DNA of 64,000 bases from Clavibacter zhangzhiyongii (GCF_014775655.1 NZ_CP061274.1:2790001-2854000), one strand, 5' to 3'; shown: positions 1 through 9,718, numbered from the stretch's first letter. The notes: generated by a model not told the origin, from the sequence alone. Made by a program: numbers and translations.

Positions 1-95
1 TCGGCCGACGCGTCCGTGCCCCGAGCTCGGAGGGCCGAGGCGCGACCTGGGGACGGTCGCCGAGGCGGCCCGACGCATCCGGATACGGTGTGCGG

Positions 96-719
96 ATGAC
101 ACGCCCCGCCCTCGCCACCCGTGGCCCGTACCGCAAGGGACTGGAGCGCAGGGAGCTCCTCATCCGCACGGCCATCGAGGTGTTCGCCGAGCAGGGCTAC
201 CGCGGCAGCTCGCTGCGCGAGATCGCGTCGCGCGCGGAGATCACGCCGGCCGGCCTGCTGCACCACTTCAGCGGCAAGGAGGAGCTGCTGCTCGCCGTGC
301 TCGCGCGTCGCGAGGAGCGCCTGGCCGCCGCCATCGAGCTGCACCGCCCGCGCAGCGTCGCCGAGCACGCGGCCGTGGTCATCGCCGACGGGGAGCAGAG
401 CGCGTGCCTCACGCGCGTCCTCGCCGTCGTCTCGTCCGAGGCCTCGGCCGCCGGCCACTCGCTGCACGACATGTTCCGCGAGCGCCGCGCGCGCGAGCTC
501 GACCGCATCACCTCCGGCGTCATCGTCGACCAGGCGCGCGGCATCATCGACCCGCACCTCGACCCGGAGGCCGCCGCGGCCGTCGTGCTGTCCGCCATGG
601 ACGGCCTGCACGTGCAGCGGTCCTACGGCGTGGGCGCCGGCGCCAGCGAGGCCTTCGAGGACCTGCGGCGCCACTACCTCGAGCCGCCCGAGTTCGCCGA
701 GCGGGCCGCCGCGGTCTGA
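96..719 (+). CDS. TetR/AcrR family transcriptional regulator
   Basis: This is a TetR-type repressor of about 207 residues. The N-terminal helix-turn-helix spans roughly residues 20-65, with the usual pattern of a helix ending FAEQGYRG, then SLREIASRAEIT, then GLLHHFSGKEELL. The rest is the all-helical ligand domain, which does not reveal the ligand. An in-frame GTG lies two codons upstream at 90, and I prefer the ATG. The next gene is convergent, so the regulated target is probably upstream of the window or the gene itself. The family call is secure and the target is unknown. Confidence 0.85.
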   Translation: MTRPALATRGPYRKGLERRELLIRTAIEVFAEQGYRGSSLREIASRAEITPAGLLHHFSGKEELLLAVLARREERLAAAIELHRPRSVAEHAAVVIADGEQSACLTRVLAVVSSEASAAGHSLHDMFRERRARELDRITSGVIVDQARGIIDPHLDPEAAAAVVLSAMDGLHVQRSYGVGAGASEAFEDLRRHYLEPPEFAERAAAV

Positions 720-771
720 GCGCGCGTCGCCTCCGGGCGGCCGGCGCTCGCGTGCCCGGGCCGGGATACGC

Positions 772-1326
772 CTAGGGCAGCACGCCCACCGAGGCGAGGG
801 CCGCGCGGAGCAACGCGCCGCGGCCGCCCTCCATGTCGGCGGAGACGGCGTCGGACGCGGCCTCCTCCGGCGTCATCCACGTGATCTCCAGGGCGTCCTG
901 CCGCGGATCGCACGTGCCCGTCACCGGCACCACGTACGCGAGCGAGACGGCGTGCTGCCGGTCGTCGGTGAACGGGCTCGCGCCGGGGAACGGGAAGTAC
1001 TCGGCGATCGAGAACGGCGTCGGGCTCGCGGGGAGCTGCGGGAACGCCATCGGCCCGAGGTCCTTCTCGAGGTGGCGGAAGAGCGCGTCGCGCAGGGTCT
1101 CGCCGTACATGACGCGGCCGGAGACGAGCATGCGCGTCATCTGGCCGGTGACCGTGGCGCGCAGCAGCACGCCGATGTCCTTCACCCGGCCCATCCCGTC
1201 GACCCGCACGGGCACGGCCTCCACGTAGAGGAGGGGCAGCCGCTGCCGGATCTGCGCCAGCTCCACGTCCGACAGCCAGCCGGAGTTCGGGTCGGGGATG
1301 TTCGGGTCCGGGGTGCGAACGGTCAT
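772..1326 (-). CDS. NUDIX-like hydrolase (DUF4916 type)
   Basis: The 184-residue protein looks like the actinobacterial NUDIX-fold DUF4916 group. It starts with a Pro/Asp-rich segment, then has a beta-rich core. A degenerate NUDIX-box helix, GETLRDALFRHLEKDLG, sits near the middle, where the canonical REUXEEXGU pattern is only partly kept, so catalysis on nucleoside diphosphate-X substrates is uncertain. The ATG at 1326 is the only sensible start. It is transcribed divergently from the esterase gene. Substrate unknown. Confidence 0.7.
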   Translation of the reverse strand: MTVRTPDPNIPDPNSGWLSDVELAQIRQRLPLLYVEAVPVRVDGMGRVKDIGVLLRATVTGQMTRMLVSGRVMYGETLRDALFRHLEKDLGPMAFPQLPASPTPFSIAEYFPFPGASPFTDDRQHAVSLAYVVPVTGTCDPRQDALEITWMTPEEAASDAVSADMEGGRGALLRAALASVGVLP

Positions 1327-1393
1327 GGTCCATTGTCACCCACGGCCGGAGCGCGACGGCCACCGGCGCGCTCCGGGGCTCGCAGCGTCCCCC

Positions 1394-1438
1394 GGCTGCC
1401 CGCCCGGCTGCCCGCCCGACTGCCCGCCCGACTGCCCC
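1394..1438. repeat. 12-bp tandem repeat (about 3.7 units)
   Basis: Units of the form GRCTGCCCGCCC follow each other at 1394-1405, 1406-1417 and 1418-1429, with a partial fourth to about 1438. It lies in the gap between the NUDIX-like gene and the esterase, so a length change would not disturb a protein. It could be a slippage-prone microsatellite; no function is evident. Confidence 0.6.
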
Positions 1439-1531
1439 GATGCCGTCCAGGGGCGGGTGCGAGGATGGGCGCGCCGGTCGATCCCCGCGTCCGCGCATCC
1501 GCCGCCGCCCGGCCCGTCGACGAGGACACCC

Positions 1532-2173
1532 GTGACCGCTCTCCCGCTGGATCCCGACGCCGTCCTCTGGTCGGCCTCGACCGCCGAGCTCGCCGACCGG
1601 CCGCTGCTCGTGCTGCTGCACGGCTTCGGCTCGCACGAGGGCGACCTCTTCGGCCTGTCGCCGTACCTGCCGCTCGGGCCCGTGGTCGCGTCGCTGCGGG
1701 CGCCGATCGCGCTGCAGGGCGGGCACGCGTGGTTCCCGATCGTGCCCGGTACCACGGGCGACCCGGATCCCGCGGCCGCCGACGCCGCCGCGCAGGGCGT
1801 GCTCGACTGGCTCGACGCACTGCCCGTGCCGCCGCGCTCCGTCGGCCTCCTCGGCTTCAGCCAGGGCGGCGCGACCGCGCTGCAGCTCCTGCGGCTCGCG
1901 CCCGGGCGCTTCGCGTACGCGGTGCAGCTCAGCGGGTTCTCCGTGCGCGGCGGACACGCGGGCGACGCGGCCAACGCCGCCGCCCCGACGCCGGTGTTCT
2001 GGGGCCGCGGCACGGCCGACCAGGTCATCCCGGACGAGGCCGTCGCGCGCACGAGCGCCTGGATCGGCGCCCACACCGACCTCACGGAGCGCATCTACGA
2101 GGACCTGCCGCACTCCGTGTCGGCGCCGGAGCTGCGGGACGTGTCCGCCTTCATCCGGGAGCACGCGGGCTGA
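1532..2173 (+). CDS. Alpha/beta hydrolase, phospholipase/carboxylesterase family
   Basis: This is a cytosolic serine esterase of about 213 residues. The oxyanion-loop motif LLHGFGSHEGD follows the first strand, the nucleophile elbow is GFSQGG, the acid is likely the Asp in GTADQVIP, and the catalytic His is in LPHSVS near the C-terminus. Length and motif spacing match the YpfH/carboxylesterase family. The reading frame is open far upstream, but that part is Pro/Arg-rich and covers the tandem repeat, so I chose the GTG at 1532 (MTALPLDPDAV). Substrate not predictable. Confidence 0.85.
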   Translation: MTALPLDPDAVLWSASTAELADRPLLVLLHGFGSHEGDLFGLSPYLPLGPVVASLRAPIALQGGHAWFPIVPGTTGDPDPAAADAAAQGVLDWLDALPVPPRSVGLLGFSQGGATALQLLRLAPGRFAYAVQLSGFSVRGGHAGDAANAAAPTPVFWGRGTADQVIPDEAVARTSAWIGAHTDLTERIYEDLPHSVSAPELRDVSAFIREHAG

Positions 2174-2255
2174 CGGCCGCACGACCGGCCGACCGCCGCC
2201 GTCCGGCGGGCGCGCGGCCCGGCCGGATGTCGGTGGCGCGGAGGAGGATGAGCAG

Positions 2256-5200
2256 ATGGATCCCGTCCTCGCGCGCTTCTCCCCGGCCACCCGGGAGTGG
2301 TTCCAGGGCGCCTTCCCCGGCCCCACCGCCGCGCAGACCGGCGCGTGGGAGGCCGTGCAGAAGGGGTCGCACGCGCTCGTCGTGGCGCCCACGGGATCCG
2401 GCAAGACGCTCGCGGCGTTCCTCTGGTCCATCGACCGGCTGGCCTCGCGACCCGCGCCGGAGGATCCGATGCGGCGCACGCGCGTCCTCTACATCTCGCC
2501 GCTCAAGGCGCTCGCTGTCGACGTGGAGCGGAACCTCCGCTCGCCGCTCGTGGGCATCGTGCAGACGGCGAAGCGGCTGGGCGCCGAGCCGCCCGAGGTC
2601 ACGGTGGGCGTGCGCTCCGGCGACACCCCGGCGGCCGACCGGCGGGCGCTCGCGAGGACGCCGCCGGACATCCTCATCACCACGCCCGAGTCGCTGTTCC
2701 TCATGCTCACGTCGGCCGCGCGGGAGACGCTCGCGGGGGTCGAGACGGTCATCGTCGACGAGGTGCACGCGGTCGCGGCGACCAAGCGCGGCAGCCACCT
2801 CGCGCTCTCGCTGGAGCGGCTCGACGCGCTGCTCGAGAAGCCGGCCCAGCGGATCGGGCTGTCGGCCACCGTCCGGCCGCCCGAGGAGGTGGCGCGGTTC
2901 CTCGGCGGACGCTCGCCCGTGAGCATCGTGTCGCCCAAGAACACCAAGGAGTTCGACCTCCGGGTCATCGTGCCGGTCGACGACATGACCGAGCTCGGCA
3001 CCACGGCGCCGCTCGAGGGGTCGGCGGCGCAAGGCGACGCGCCGCAGCAGGGGTCCATCTGGCCGCACGTGGAGGAGGGCATCGTCGACCTCGTGCTCCA
3101 GCACACGTCGTCCATCGTCTTCACGAACAGCAGGCGCCTGGCGGAGCGGCTCACGGCGCGGCTCAACGAGATCTACACGGGGCGCATCGAGGAGGGGCGG
3201 ATCGACGCCGAGGGTCGGGCGATCTCGGGCGGGTCCGCGGCGGCGGACGCCGTGCCCGTGCTCGCGGGGGCCGCGGCGCTCACGTCGGCGACCTCCACCT
3301 CGTCGGGCGGCGGCGCCGACGCCACCGCGTTCTCCGCCACGCGCCGCACCGCCGCGCGCCCGCCCGCCGAGGTCATGGCGCAGGCCGGGAGCACCGAGGG
3401 CGCGGATCCCGTGCTCGCCAAGGCGCACCACGGATCCGTCTCCAAGGAGCAGCGGGCCCTCATCGAGGACGACCTCAAGTCCGGCCGCCTCCGCTGCGTG
3501 GTCGCCACCTCCAGCCTCGAGCTCGGCATCGACATGGGCGACGTCGACCTCGTGGTGCAGGTGGAGGCGCCGCCGTCGGTCGCGAGCGGGCTGCAGCGCG
3601 TCGGCCGCGCCGGGCACCAGGTGGGCGAGGTCTCCCGCGGCGTCATCTTCCCCAAGCACCGCGCCGACCTCATCCACTCGGCCGTCGCCGCGGAGCGCAT
3701 GGCGAGCGGGCAGATCGAGTCGCTGCGCGTTCCCGCGAACCCGCTCGACGTGCTCGCGCAGCAGACCGTCGCCGCCGTGGCGCTCGAGTCCGTCGGCGTC
3801 GAGGAGTGGTTCGACATCGTGCGGCGGAGCGCGCCCTTCGCGACCCTCCCGCGCTCCGCGTACGAGGCCACGCTCGACCTGCTGAGCGGCCGCTACCCGT
3901 CCGACGAGTTCGCGGAGCTGCGGCCCCGCATCGTGTGGGACCGCGACGAGGGCACCATCGAGGGGCGGCCGGGCGCGCAGCGGCTCGCGGTCACCTCCGG
4001 CGGCACCATCCCCGACCGCGGCCTGTTCGGCGTGTTCATGGTGGGCGAGAAGGCGTCGCGCGTCGGCGAGCTCGACGAGGAGATGGTCTACGAGTCGCGC
4101 GTCGGCGACGTGTTCGCGCTGGGGGCCACGAGCTGGCGGATCCAGGAGATCACGCACGACCGCGTGCTCGTCACGCCCGCGTTCGGCGAGCCCGGCAAGC
4201 TGCCGTTCTGGAAGGGCGACGGGCTCGGCCGGCCGCTGGAGCTCGGCCGCGCCATCGGGGCGTTCGTGCGCGAGCTGTCGGGATCCGCGGTCGACGACGC
4301 CCGGGCCCGGGCCGGCCGCGTGGGCCTCGACGACCGCGCCGTGAACAACCTGCTCGCGTTCCTCGACGACCAGAAGAAGGCCACCGGCCACGTCCCGAAC
4401 GACCGCACCCTCGTCGTCGAGCGCTTCCGCGACGAGCTGGGCGACTGGCGCGTGGTGCTGCACTCCCCCTACGGGATGCAGGTGCACGCGCCGTGGGCGC
4501 TCGCGGTGGGTGCGCGGGTCACCGAGCTGTACGGCATCGACGGCGCGACCATGGCCAACGACGACGGCATCGTGGTGCGCATCCCCGAGACCGACGGCGA
4601 GCCGCCGGGAGCCGACCTCTTCGTGTTCGAGCCGGACGAGCTCGACGCCATCGTCACGCGCGAGGTCGGCGGGTCCGCGCTGTTCGCCTCGCGCTTCCGC
4701 GAGTGCGCGGCCCGCGCTCTCCTGCTGCCGCGCTACAACCCCGGCCGCCGCTCGCCGCTCTGGCAGCAGCGCCAGCGGGCGTCGCAGCTGCTCGACGTCG
4801 CGCGCAAGTTCCCCGCGTTCCCCATCGTGCTGGAGACCGTGCGCGAGGTGCTGCAGGACGTCTACGACCTTCCCGCGCTCACGTCGCTCGCGAAGGACAT
4901 CGAGGCCCGGCGCATCAAGATCGTCGAGACCACCACGGAGGACGCGTCGCCGTTCGCGCGCAGCCTCCTCTTCAGCTACGTCGGCGCCTTCATGTACGAG
5001 GGCGACAGCCCGCTCGCCGAGCGCCGGGCCGCGGCGCTCTCGCTCGACGCCGGGCTCCTCAGCGAGCTGCTGGGCCGGGCGGAGCTGCGCGAGCTGCTGG
5101 ATCCCGCGGTCATCGCCCGCACCGAGCTGGAGCTGCAGCGGCTCGCGCCCGATCGGCGGGCGAAGGGGCTCGAGGGCGTGGCCGACCTGCTGCGGATCCT

Positions 5201-7067
5201 CGGCCCGCTCGACGCCGACGAGGTCGCCGCGCGCCTCGAGCCCGAGGAGGCCGGCGAGGGCGCCGCGCACCTCGACGCCCTCGTCGTCGGCAAGCGCGCG
5301 CTCCGCGTCTCGTTCGGCGGGCAGCCGCGCGTCGCCGCCATCGAGGACGCGAGCCGCCTCCGCGACGCCCTCGGGGTGCCGCTGCCCATCGGCACGCCGC
5401 TCGCCTTCGTCGAGCCCGTGGCCGATCCGCTCGGCGACCTCGTGGGCCGGTACGCGCGCACGCACGGCCCCTTCACCATCGCGGACGCGGCCACCGGCAT
5501 CGGCCTCGGATCCGCCGTGATCGCCGACACGCTCGCCCGGCTCGGCGCCCAGCGGCGGGTGGTCGAGGGCGAGTTCCGGCCGGGCGCCTCCGGCAGCGAG
5601 TGGTGCGACGTCGAGGTGCTGCGGCGCCTCCGGAGCCGCTCGCTGGCGGCGCTCCGCAGCGAGGTCGAGCCGGTCGAGCGAGCCGCGTACGCGCGCTTCC
5701 TGCCGGCGTGGCAGCACGTCGCGGGCGCGGACCGCGAACGCGGGCTCCGCGGGGTCGACGGCGTGCTGCAGGTCATCGAGCAGCTCGCGGGCGCGCCCGT
5801 GCCCGCCTCCGCGTGGGAGACGCTCGTGCTGCCCGCCCGGGTGCGCGACTACACGCCCGCCTTCCTCGACGAGCTCACGTCCACGGGCGAGGTCATCTGG
5901 TCGGGCGCCGGCACGCTCGCGGGCGCCGACGGCTGGGTGAGCCTGCACCTCGCCGACCAGGTCGCGCTCACGCTGCCGGAGCCCGACGCGCACGACACCG
6001 ACGAGCTGCAGCGCGAGGTCCTCACCACGCTCGGCACGGGCGGCGGCTACTTCTTCCGGCAGCTGAGCGACGCCGTCGGATCCACGGACGACAAGGCGCT
6101 CGTCACCGCGCTGTGGGACCTCGTGTGGGCGGGCCTCGTCACGAACGACACGCTCTCGCCGCTGCGGGCGCTGCTCGCGGGCGGATCCACCGCGCACAAG
6201 ACCCCGCAGCGGGCGCCGCGCGGCCGCATGTACCGGGGAGGGCGGATGCCGCGGCCCGACATGCCCACGCGCACCGGGCCCTCGACGGCGGCCGGGCGGT
6301 GGTCGATCGTGCCGCTCGCCGAGACCGACGCCACCGTGCGCGCCGCGGGCACGGCCGAGCTGCTGCTCGAGCGGTACGGCGTGGTCACGCGCGGGTCGGT
6401 CATGACCGAGCGCGTGCCGGGCGGCTTCGCGCTCACCTACAAGGTGCTCGCCGGGTTCGAGGACACCGGGCGCGCGCGCCGCGGGTACTTCATCGAGACG
6501 CTGGGCGCGGCGCAGTTCTCCACGGGCGGGACGGTCGACCGGCTGCGCGGCTTCACGCGGGATCCCGACGCGGGCGAGCGGCCGCTGAACGCGCTGACGC
6601 TGGCGGCCACGGATCCGGCCAACGCGTACGGCGCGGCGCTGCCCTGGCCGCGGCTCGACGGGTCGTCGGTGGACGGCGACGACGGCGCGGACGCGGATCC
6701 CGCGGGCGACGCGGACGGCGGCGGCGCGACGGCGACGGTCGCGGCGGCCGGCAGCGTCGACGCGCGCGGCGAGCGGCCCACGGGCCACCGGGCCGGCCGC
6801 AAGGCGGGCGCGCTCGTCGTGCTGGTCGACGGCGAGCTCGTGCTCTACGTGGAGCGCGGCGGCAAGACGGTGCTGCGGTTCGACGACGACGAGGCCGTGC
6901 TGCGCGCGGCGGCGGAGTCGCTCGGCGGCGTCGTCCGGCGCGGCGGCGTGGCGAAGCTCGCGATCGAGAAGGTCAACGGCGCGTTCATCCTCGGCACCCC
7001 GCTCGGCACGGCGCTGCAAGAGCACGGATTCTCGGCCACGCCGCGCGGGCTGCGGATGCGGTCGTGA
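2256..7067 (+). CDS. lhr: Large ATP-dependent DNA helicase Lhr
   Basis: At 1603 residues this is a full-length bacterial Lhr, a 3'-5' superfamily 2 helicase linked to DNA repair in actinobacteria. It shows Walker A APTGSGKT (44-51), the DEVH box (168-171), SAT (203-205) and motif VI QRVGRAGH (447-454). The winged-helix and beta-barrel parts and a long C-terminal Lhr extension follow. A low-complexity Ala/Ser/Thr insert at about 325-385 splits the second RecA domain before HHGSVSKEQR, and an Asp/Gly/Ala-rich insert sits near the C-terminus. The GGAGGA ribosome site lies close before the ATG. The nei-like gene follows 45 nt downstream, a pairing also known in mycobacteria. Confidence 0.95.
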   Translation: MDPVLARFSPATREWFQGAFPGPTAAQTGAWEAVQKGSHALVVAPTGSGKTLAAFLWSIDRLASRPAPEDPMRRTRVLYISPLKALAVDVERNLRSPLVGIVQTAKRLGAEPPEVTVGVRSGDTPAADRRALARTPPDILITTPESLFLMLTSAARETLAGVETVIVDEVHAVAATKRGSHLALSLERLDALLEKPAQRIGLSATVRPPEEVARFLGGRSPVSIVSPKNTKEFDLRVIVPVDDMTELGTTAPLEGSAAQGDAPQQGSIWPHVEEGIVDLVLQHTSSIVFTNSRRLAERLTARLNEIYTGRIEEGRIDAEGRAISGGSAAADAVPVLAGAAALTSATSTSSGGGADATAFSATRRTAARPPAEVMAQAGSTEGADPVLAKAHHGSVSKEQRALIEDDLKSGRLRCVVATSSLELGIDMGDVDLVVQVEAPPSVASGLQRVGRAGHQVGEVSRGVIFPKHRADLIHSAVAAERMASGQIESLRVPANPLDVLAQQTVAAVALESVGVEEWFDIVRRSAPFATLPRSAYEATLDLLSGRYPSDEFAELRPRIVWDRDEGTIEGRPGAQRLAVTSGGTIPDRGLFGVFMVGEKASRVGELDEEMVYESRVGDVFALGATSWRIQEITHDRVLVTPAFGEPGKLPFWKGDGLGRPLELGRAIGAFVRELSGSAVDDARARAGRVGLDDRAVNNLLAFLDDQKKATGHVPNDRTLVVERFRDELGDWRVVLHSPYGMQVHAPWALAVGARVTELYGIDGATMANDDGIVVRIPETDGEPPGADLFVFEPDELDAIVTREVGGSALFASRFRECAARALLLPRYNPGRRSPLWQQRQRASQLLDVARKFPAFPIVLETVREVLQDVYDLPALTSLAKDIEARRIKIVETTTEDASPFARSLLFSYVGAFMYEGDSPLAERRAAALSLDAGLLSELLGRAELRELLDPAVIARTELELQRLAPDRRAKGLEGVADLLRILGPLDADEVAARLEPEEAGEGAAHLDALVVGKRALRVSFGGQPRVAAIEDASRLRDALGVPLPIGTPLAFVEPVADPLGDLVGRYARTHGPFTIADAATGIGLGSAVIADTLARLGAQRRVVEGEFRPGASGSEWCDVEVLRRLRSRSLAALRSEVEPVERAAYARFLPAWQHVAGADRERGLRGVDGVLQVIEQLAGAPVPASAWETLVLPARVRDYTPAFLDELTSTGEVIWSGAGTLAGADGWVSLHLADQVALTLPEPDAHDTDELQREVLTTLGTGGGYFFRQLSDAVGSTDDKALVTALWDLVWAGLVTNDTLSPLRALLAGGSTAHKTPQRAPRGRMYRGGRMPRPDMPTRTGPSTAAGRWSIVPLAETDATVRAAGTAELLLERYGVVTRGSVMTERVPGGFALTYKVLAGFEDTGRARRGYFIETLGAAQFSTGGTVDRLRGFTRDPDAGERPLNALTLAATDPANAYGAALPWPRLDGSSVDGDDGADADPAGDADGGGATATVAAAGSVDARGERPTGHRAGRKAGALVVLVDGELVLYVERGGKTVLRFDDDEAVLRAAAESLGGVVRRGGVAKLAIEKVNGAFILGTPLGTALQEHGFSATPRGLRMRS

Positions 7068-7112
7068 GCGTGCGCACGTCCCCGAGCGGCATCGCCACGA
7101 CGGGAGCCGCGC

Positions 7113-7916
7113 GTGCCTGAGGGCGACACCGTCTACCGCACCGCCGCGCACCTGCACGAGGCCATCGGCGGCCGGGTGCTCACGCGCAGCGACTTCCGCG
7201 TGCCGAAGCACGCGACGCTCGACCTCGTCGGGCGCGAGGTCGACGAGGTCGTGAGCGTCGGGAAGCACATCCTCCACCGGGTCGACGACGTCACGATCCA
7301 CAGCCACCTCAAGATGGAGGGGTCCTGGCACATCTACCAGCACGGCACCGCGTGGCGGCGGCCGGCGTTCGAGGCGCGCGTCGTGCTCGAGACGGCGGAG
7401 CGCGTCACGGTGGGCTTCTCGCTGGGGGTGCTCGAGGTGATCCCGCGCGACCAGGAGCACACGGTCGTCGGGCACCTGGGGCCGGACATCCTCGGCCCAG
7501 GGTGGGATGACGCGCAGGCGGAGGAGGTCGTGCGGCGCATCGCCGCCCAGCCCGACCGTCCCATCGGCCTCGCGCTCCTCGACCAGCGGAACGCGGCCGG
7601 AATCGGCAACGTCTACCGCGCCGAGCTCTGCTTCCTCCGCGGCGTGCTGCCCACGCGGCCGGTGCGCGAGGTGCCGGACCTGCCCGCGATGGTCGCGCTC
7701 GCCCGCCGCACCATGCGCGCCAACCGCGACCGCATCGAGCGCACCACCACGGGCGACCTCCGCCGCGGCCGCACCGACTGGGTCTACGGGCGCAAGGGCA
7801 AGCCGTGCCTGCGATGCGGCACGCGCATCCTGCAGGGCCAGCTCGGCGACCCCGTGCGGCCCGGCATGGGCTCGCAGGACCGGGTCACCTACTGGTGCCC
7901 GCGCTGCCAGACCTGA
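7113..7916 (+). CDS. nei: Endonuclease VIII-like DNA glycosylase/AP lyase (Fpg/Nei family)
   Basis: The 267-residue enzyme removes oxidised bases and nicks the abasic site. The GTG start gives MPEGDT, so Pro2 (the Schiff-base nucleophile after Met removal) and Glu3 are in place. A helix-two-turn-helix segment, DQRNAAGIGNVYRAE, lies near residues 155-170. The C-terminal zinc finger has Cys232, Cys235, Cys262 and Cys265. PEGDT favours Nei over Fpg, which usually begins PELPE. It follows lhr in the same direction with a short gap, so the two probably form a DNA-repair operon. Confidence 0.92.
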   Translation: MPEGDTVYRTAAHLHEAIGGRVLTRSDFRVPKHATLDLVGREVDEVVSVGKHILHRVDDVTIHSHLKMEGSWHIYQHGTAWRRPAFEARVVLETAERVTVGFSLGVLEVIPRDQEHTVVGHLGPDILGPGWDDAQAEEVVRRIAAQPDRPIGLALLDQRNAAGIGNVYRAELCFLRGVLPTRPVREVPDLPAMVALARRTMRANRDRIERTTTGDLRRGRTDWVYGRKGKPCLRCGTRILQGQLGDPVRPGMGSQDRVTYWCPRCQT

Positions 7917-7934
7917 CGCGCGGGCACCCGGGGA

Positions 7935-9467
7935 TCAGTCCCGCGGCGTCGACGCCGACGGCAGCTCGGGCGCGGGCTCGCCGCCCGCCGCGATCCGCGC
8001 CTCCTCCTTGCCGAGCACCGAGTGGCGGCGGCCGTAGAGGAAGTAGATCGCGAAGCCGATCGCGAGCCAGACGACGAAGCGCACCCAGGTGAGGGTCGTG
8101 AGGTTGAGCATCAGCCAGATGCAGAGCACGGCCGAGAGGATCGGCAGCCACGGCATGAAGGGCACACGGAACGACGCGCGGATGTCCGGTCGCTTGCGAC
8201 GCAGCACGATCACGCCGATGCTCACCAGCACGAACGCGGACAGCGTGCCGATGTTGATCATCTCCTCCAGCACGCCCACGTCGGTGAAGCCGGCGAGGGC
8301 CGCGACCACGACGCCCGCGATGATCTGCACGCGCACCGGCGTCCGGCGCTTCGCCGAGGTGCGGCTGAGGCCGCGCGGCAGCAGGCCGTCGCGGCTCATC
8401 GCGAACACCACGCGCGCGAGGCCGAGCAGCAGCACCATGAGCACGGTGGTGAGGCCGAGCAGCGTGCCGATGGAGATGACCTGCGCCGCCCATCCGGCGC
8501 CCACCGCGGTGAACGCGGTCGTGAGCGACGGGTCCTCGGCGTCGGCGAGCACCGTGTACGGCACCATGCCCGTGAGCACGAGGGTCACGAGCACGTAGAG
8601 CACGGTGACGACCGCGAGGCCCGCGAAGATGCCGCGCGGCAGGGTGCGCTGCGGGTCCTTGACCTCCTCGGCGCTCGTGGCGACGACGTCGAAGCCGATG
8701 AACGCGAAGAAGACGAGCGAGGCGCCGGCGAGCAGGCCGTAGAGGCCGTACTGCGTGGGCTCCTGGCCGCTCGCCCACGAGAAGAGGGACTGGGTCCAGA
8801 CGTCGGCGGCCTTGCCCTCGGCGGGCTGCTGCGGCGGGATGAAGGGCGCGTAGTTCTCGGCCTTCACGTAGAAGGCGCCCACGACGATCACGAACAGGAC
8901 GACCGCGACCTTGAGCACGGTGAAGACGCTCGAGACGCGGCTGGAGAGCTTGGTGCCGAGCACGAGCAGCACGGTGAAGATCCCGGTGATGAGCACGGCG
9001 CCCCAGCTGATCCCGAGACCGAAGACCGTGACGGTGGCGGGGATGTCGAGCCCCGCGAGCTGCAGCGCCGACTCCAGGTAGATGCCCCAGTACTTGGCGA
9101 TGACGGCTGCCGCGGTGAGCATCTCGAGGATGAGGTCCCAGCCGATGATCCAGGCGAGCAGCTCGCCCATGGTCGCGTAGGTGAACGTGTACGCGCTGCC
9201 CGCGACCGGCACGGCCGACGCGAACTCGGCGTAGCACATGATCGCGAGGCCGCACGTGACGGCGGCGAGCACGAACGCGAGCGTGACCGACGGGCCCGCG
9301 TAGTTGCCGGCCGCCTTCGCGCCGACGGAGAAGATGCCGGCGCCGACCGCGACGGCCACGCCCATGAGCATGAGGTCCCAGGTGCCGAGCGAGCGGGTGA
9401 GGCTGCGCTCGCCTCCCGCGGCGTCGGCGAGCGACGACTCGATGCTCTTCGTGCGGAACAGGCTCAT
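7935..9467 (-). CDS. Amino acid permease, APC superfamily
   Basis: The roughly 510-residue integral membrane protein has about 12-13 hydrophobic segments. The first one carries VAVAVGAGIFSVG, the unwound substrate-binding TM1 of APC transporters. CYAEFASAVPVAGSAYTFTY follows, as in the cationic amino acid transporter (CAT/YfnA-like) branch. The frame is open upstream to 9758, but that part is not membrane-like, so I use the ATG at 9467 (MSLFRTKSI). It is convergent with nei and divergent from the sigma-factor gene. Substrate specificity cannot be read from sequence. Confidence 0.9.
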   Translation of the reverse strand: MSLFRTKSIESSLADAAGGERSLTRSLGTWDLMLMGVAVAVGAGIFSVGAKAAGNYAGPSVTLAFVLAAVTCGLAIMCYAEFASAVPVAGSAYTFTYATMGELLAWIIGWDLILEMLTAAAVIAKYWGIYLESALQLAGLDIPATVTVFGLGISWGAVLITGIFTVLLVLGTKLSSRVSSVFTVLKVAVVLFVIVVGAFYVKAENYAPFIPPQQPAEGKAADVWTQSLFSWASGQEPTQYGLYGLLAGASLVFFAFIGFDVVATSAEEVKDPQRTLPRGIFAGLAVVTVLYVLVTLVLTGMVPYTVLADAEDPSLTTAFTAVGAGWAAQVISIGTLLGLTTVLMVLLLGLARVVFAMSRDGLLPRGLSRTSAKRRTPVRVQIIAGVVVAALAGFTDVGVLEEMINIGTLSAFVLVSIGVIVLRRKRPDIRASFRVPFMPWLPILSAVLCIWLMLNLTTLTWVRFVVWLAIGFAIYFLYGRRHSVLGKEEARIAAGGEPAPELPSASTPRD

Positions 9468-9528
9468 GGGACGTCCGTTCGGGTGGGGAGGCGGGGAACG
9501 GGGATCGAGCCTACCGGCGCGCGGGCCG

Positions 9529-9665
9529 CGCCCCCGTGCGGGGGCGCTGCTCCGGACTGGTGCGGATGCGGCGGCCATCGACACGCCCGGCCGACGGAGA
9601 AGCAGGAGAAGCGCCGAGGAGAAGTGCTCGCCCGACCTAGGCACCTCCGAGAAGCAGTGCTTCTC
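9529..9665. repeat. Intergenic repeat element, copy 1, with two palindromes
   Basis: This gap between the permease and sigma-factor genes holds a perfect 8+2+8 inverted repeat CGCCCCCGTGCGGGGGCG (9529-9546) and several GGAGAAG words. It also holds a 17-nt palindrome GAGAAGCAGTGCTTCTC (9649-9665). Two blocks recur exactly in the gap at 38.3 kb: CGGGGGCGCTGCTCC (9539-9553) and GAGGAGAAGTGCTCGC (9616-9631). The palindrome lies 50-70 nt before the sigma-factor start and could be regulatory. Confidence 0.5.
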
Positions 9666-9718
9666 TGGAGGAGCGGTCAAGCAGCGTGCCGCGTCCGCCT
9701 TCGTCCGGAGGGTCCTGA

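Noticed and set aside
2151-7475. A 1774-codon open frame on the minus strand across lhr
   Set aside because: It is antisense to a clear helicase gene, has Arg/Ala/Gly/His-rich nonsense composition and no recognisable domain; such frames are common by chance in DNA with this G+C.
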